This document shows positions 5,556-6,317 of a DNA stretch of 6,317 nt, piece after piece (position 1 is the stretch's first letter; each line of letters opens with the position of its first letter). The notes under the pieces were generated by a model. The model saw only the letters and a program-made list of their open reading frames with translations, was not told the DNA's origin and did not search any database. This DNA is from Pseudomonadota bacterium (lineage in GTDB: Bacteria > Desulfobacterota > Desulfobacteria > Desulfobacterales > Desulfobacteraceae), in contig JAHIVS010000457.1 in NCBI GenBank assembly GCA_018816605.1, forward strand, positions 1 to 6,317, in the 5' to 3' direction. A program made the position numbers and the translations under genes.

Positions 5556-5755
5556 ATTAAGATCTCGGTTTTCGGAGTTGGTTGCTTTTTACGTGGGGTC
5601 AGGCTTTCTTTATTGCACTTTGTTCAGTCTGATACTGAAATGTTGATCAAAAGTACAAGAAAAAAAAGCATGATCCGTTCCTCCAAAGCAGATGTCCGAA
5701 AGTTGAGTTAACATCTGTATAACCCTGGCCATGGCCTGGAAGGAAATTTTAAAAA
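5556..5755. other. Noncoding stretch between the spermidine-synthase-like gene and slyX
   Basis: I see no gene in these 200 bases. They contain a GGGGTCAGGCTTTC segment (5595-5608) resembling a motif also found near 1608, a small inverted repeat TTCAGT-CTGAT-ACTGAA (5623-5639), an A8 run near 5661-5668, the CAGATGT dyad listed separately, and the GGCCATGGCC palindrome. Confidence 0.5.
5689..5717. promoter_or_regulatory. Inverted repeat upstream of slyX
   Basis: CAGATGT (5689-5695) and ACATCTG (5711-5717) are perfect inverted arms around a 15-bp spacer that contains GTTAAC. The right arm runs into TATAAC (5718-5723), a possible -10 box about 33 bp before the slyX ATG, although no good -35 stands at the proper distance. 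It could be an operator or a weak hairpin in the leader. Confidence 0.3.
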
Positions 5756-5965
5756 ATGAATGAAGACCGTCTGGTAAAAATTGAAATGAAACTTGCGTTC
5801 CAGGAACAAACCATCAAGGATCTAAATGATGTGATTTGTGCACAGCAAACACAAATTCAGAGGCTTTCCGCCATCTGTGCCGCCCTGGTTAATCAGGGAA
5901 AGGAATTTTCAGAATTTACGGCCAGAATTGATGCCCCGGCAAATGAAAAACCTCCCCATTATTAA
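5756..5965 (+). CDS. slyX: SlyX family protein
   Basis: This 69-aa acidic-to-neutral protein consists of one N-terminal coiled-coil helix (about 3-50) with heptad-spaced hydrophobic residues. The segment KLAFQEQTIKDLNDVICAQQ at 12-31 follows the SlyX pattern, as does the C-terminal tail ending KPPHY, which is the best-known hallmark of the family. The length is typical (about 70 aa). The molecular role of SlyX is unknown; in E. coli it is a small gene next to slyD. No slyD or FKBP-type gene is visible here. The ATG follows GGAAGGA (5738-5744) with a rather long 11-base spacing. A perfect palindrome, GGCCATGGCC, lies just upstream (5727-5736). Confidence 0.9.
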   Translation: MNEDRLVKIEMKLAFQEQTIKDLNDVICAQQTQIQRLSAICAALVNQGKEFSEFTARIDAPANEKPPHY

Positions 5966-6171
5966 GGTTACAGGTGGCCATATCTTCCCCGGCCGAAACT
6001 GGCCTTGGCGGTCTCAATCGAAGAAGCCGGTGCAAACCATGTATCAAAAAAGCAGAGCAGTCTCTGAAGTTTCCGCATACCCCTGTGAAAAAAACAATAG
6101 TGATATTTGCAGTAATCGAAGATTCAGGTTAAACAAGTGGTAATAACGTATATTGAAGTTGGGTGAATCTC
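5966..6171 (+). other. Gap between slyX and the PAS-domain gene
   Basis: These 206 bases carry no gene that I can support. GGCC-GAAACT-GGCC (5991-6004) could form a short hairpin but lacks a T tract. TTGCAG (6107-6112) followed after 17 bases by TAAACA could be a weak promoter for the PAS gene; I do not rate it highly. Confidence 0.4.
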
Positions 6172-6317
6172 ATGAACAGGGACAATCAATTTGCATTTTA
6201 CAATGAGCTGCTCAGTAATATTTTTAATTCAGTGTCTGCACACATTGCCGTTCTTGATGAAAAGGGTGTGATTATAGAAACGAATCAGGCATGGAAATCT
6301 TTTTCCATGGAAAACGG
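6172..6317 (+). CDS. PAS-domain signalling protein (N-terminus only)
   Basis: The first 48 codons are in the window and the rest lies beyond base 6317. My translation starts MNRDNQFAFYNELLSNIF and continues with a PAS-domain opening at about 20-48: HIAVLDEKGVIIETNQAW followed by KSFSMENG. This wording (IAVLDxxGxIxxxNxAW..F...NG) is characteristic of PAS sensor domains at the start of bacterial histidine kinases, diguanylate cyclases or chemoreceptor-like proteins. There is no signal peptide or membrane segment in the visible part, suggesting a cytoplasmic sensor. GGGTGA (6161-6166) serves as the ribosome binding site for the ATG; an in-frame GTG at 6163 is a less likely start, and a stop codon at 6154-6156 closes the frame upstream. 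The output domain cannot be seen. Confidence 0.75.
   Translation, partial: MNRDNQFAFYNELLSNIFNSVSAHIAVLDEKGVIIETNQAWKSFSMEN

Noticed and set aside
5731..5763. Ten-codon ATG frame (MAWKEILKNE) running into the slyX start, a possible leader peptide
   Set aside because: There is no Shine-Dalgarno ahead of it and the ATG is part of the GGCCATGGCC palindrome; nothing supports translation.
5991..6004. GGCC-GAAACT-GGCC hairpin as terminator of slyX
   Set aside because: The stem is only four base pairs and no T tract follows.
5838..6143. 101-codon plus-strand open frame overlapping slyX in another frame
   Set aside because: Its first half is the out-of-frame shadow of slyX and the second half is basic and unstructured with no ribosome binding site at a plausible start.

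Overview
The window holds ordinary-looking chromosomal genes of a Gram-negative anaerobe. An affiliation with sulfate-reducing Desulfobacterota (Desulfobacteraceae-like) is an inference. It rests on a two-gene glcD/glcF oxidase next to a TRAP transporter, a SlyX with a PPHY tail, a spermidine-synthase-like protein with a DVDNGP motif, a PAS-domain signalling protein and roughly 50% GC. No 16S rRNA or other phylogenetic marker is present, so the genus cannot be named.

Left part (1-4511, all minus strand). One operon reads right to left: dctP (TRAP periplasmic binding protein), dctQ (small permease), dctM (large permease), glcD (FAD-binding 2-hydroxyacid oxidase) and glcF (iron-sulfur partner, cut by the window edge). 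dctQ and dctM abut and glcD/glcF overlap by ATGA, while a perfect 10-bp hairpin separates dctP from dctQM. The simplest reading is that a small 2-hydroxycarboxylate such as lactate or glycolate is bound in the periplasm, imported by the ion-driven TRAP permease and oxidised by GlcD, with electrons passing through GlcF to the membrane. The exact substrate cannot be read from sequence.

Middle (4512-4865). This AT-rich divergent intergenic region carries a candidate sigma70 promoter for the operon and a 7-7-7 dyad that resembles an operator. Rightward from it lies a 223-aa protein with a spermidine-synthase/methyltransferase fold, followed by a hairpin that may act as a terminator.

Right part (5556-6317, plus strand). 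A noncoding stretch with several inverted repeats leads to slyX (69 aa). After a further noncoding gap comes the first 48 codons of a protein that opens with a PAS sensor domain and runs off the window.

I see no CRISPR array, tRNA, rRNA, insertion sequence or phage gene, and no obviously new multi-gene system. The most checkable oddities are the dctP-dctQ hairpin that competes with a structure hiding the dctQ ribosome binding site, the non-standard TTG and GTG starts, a C8 tract just after the DctP signal peptide, and the atypical active-site motif of the spermidine-synthase-like protein.
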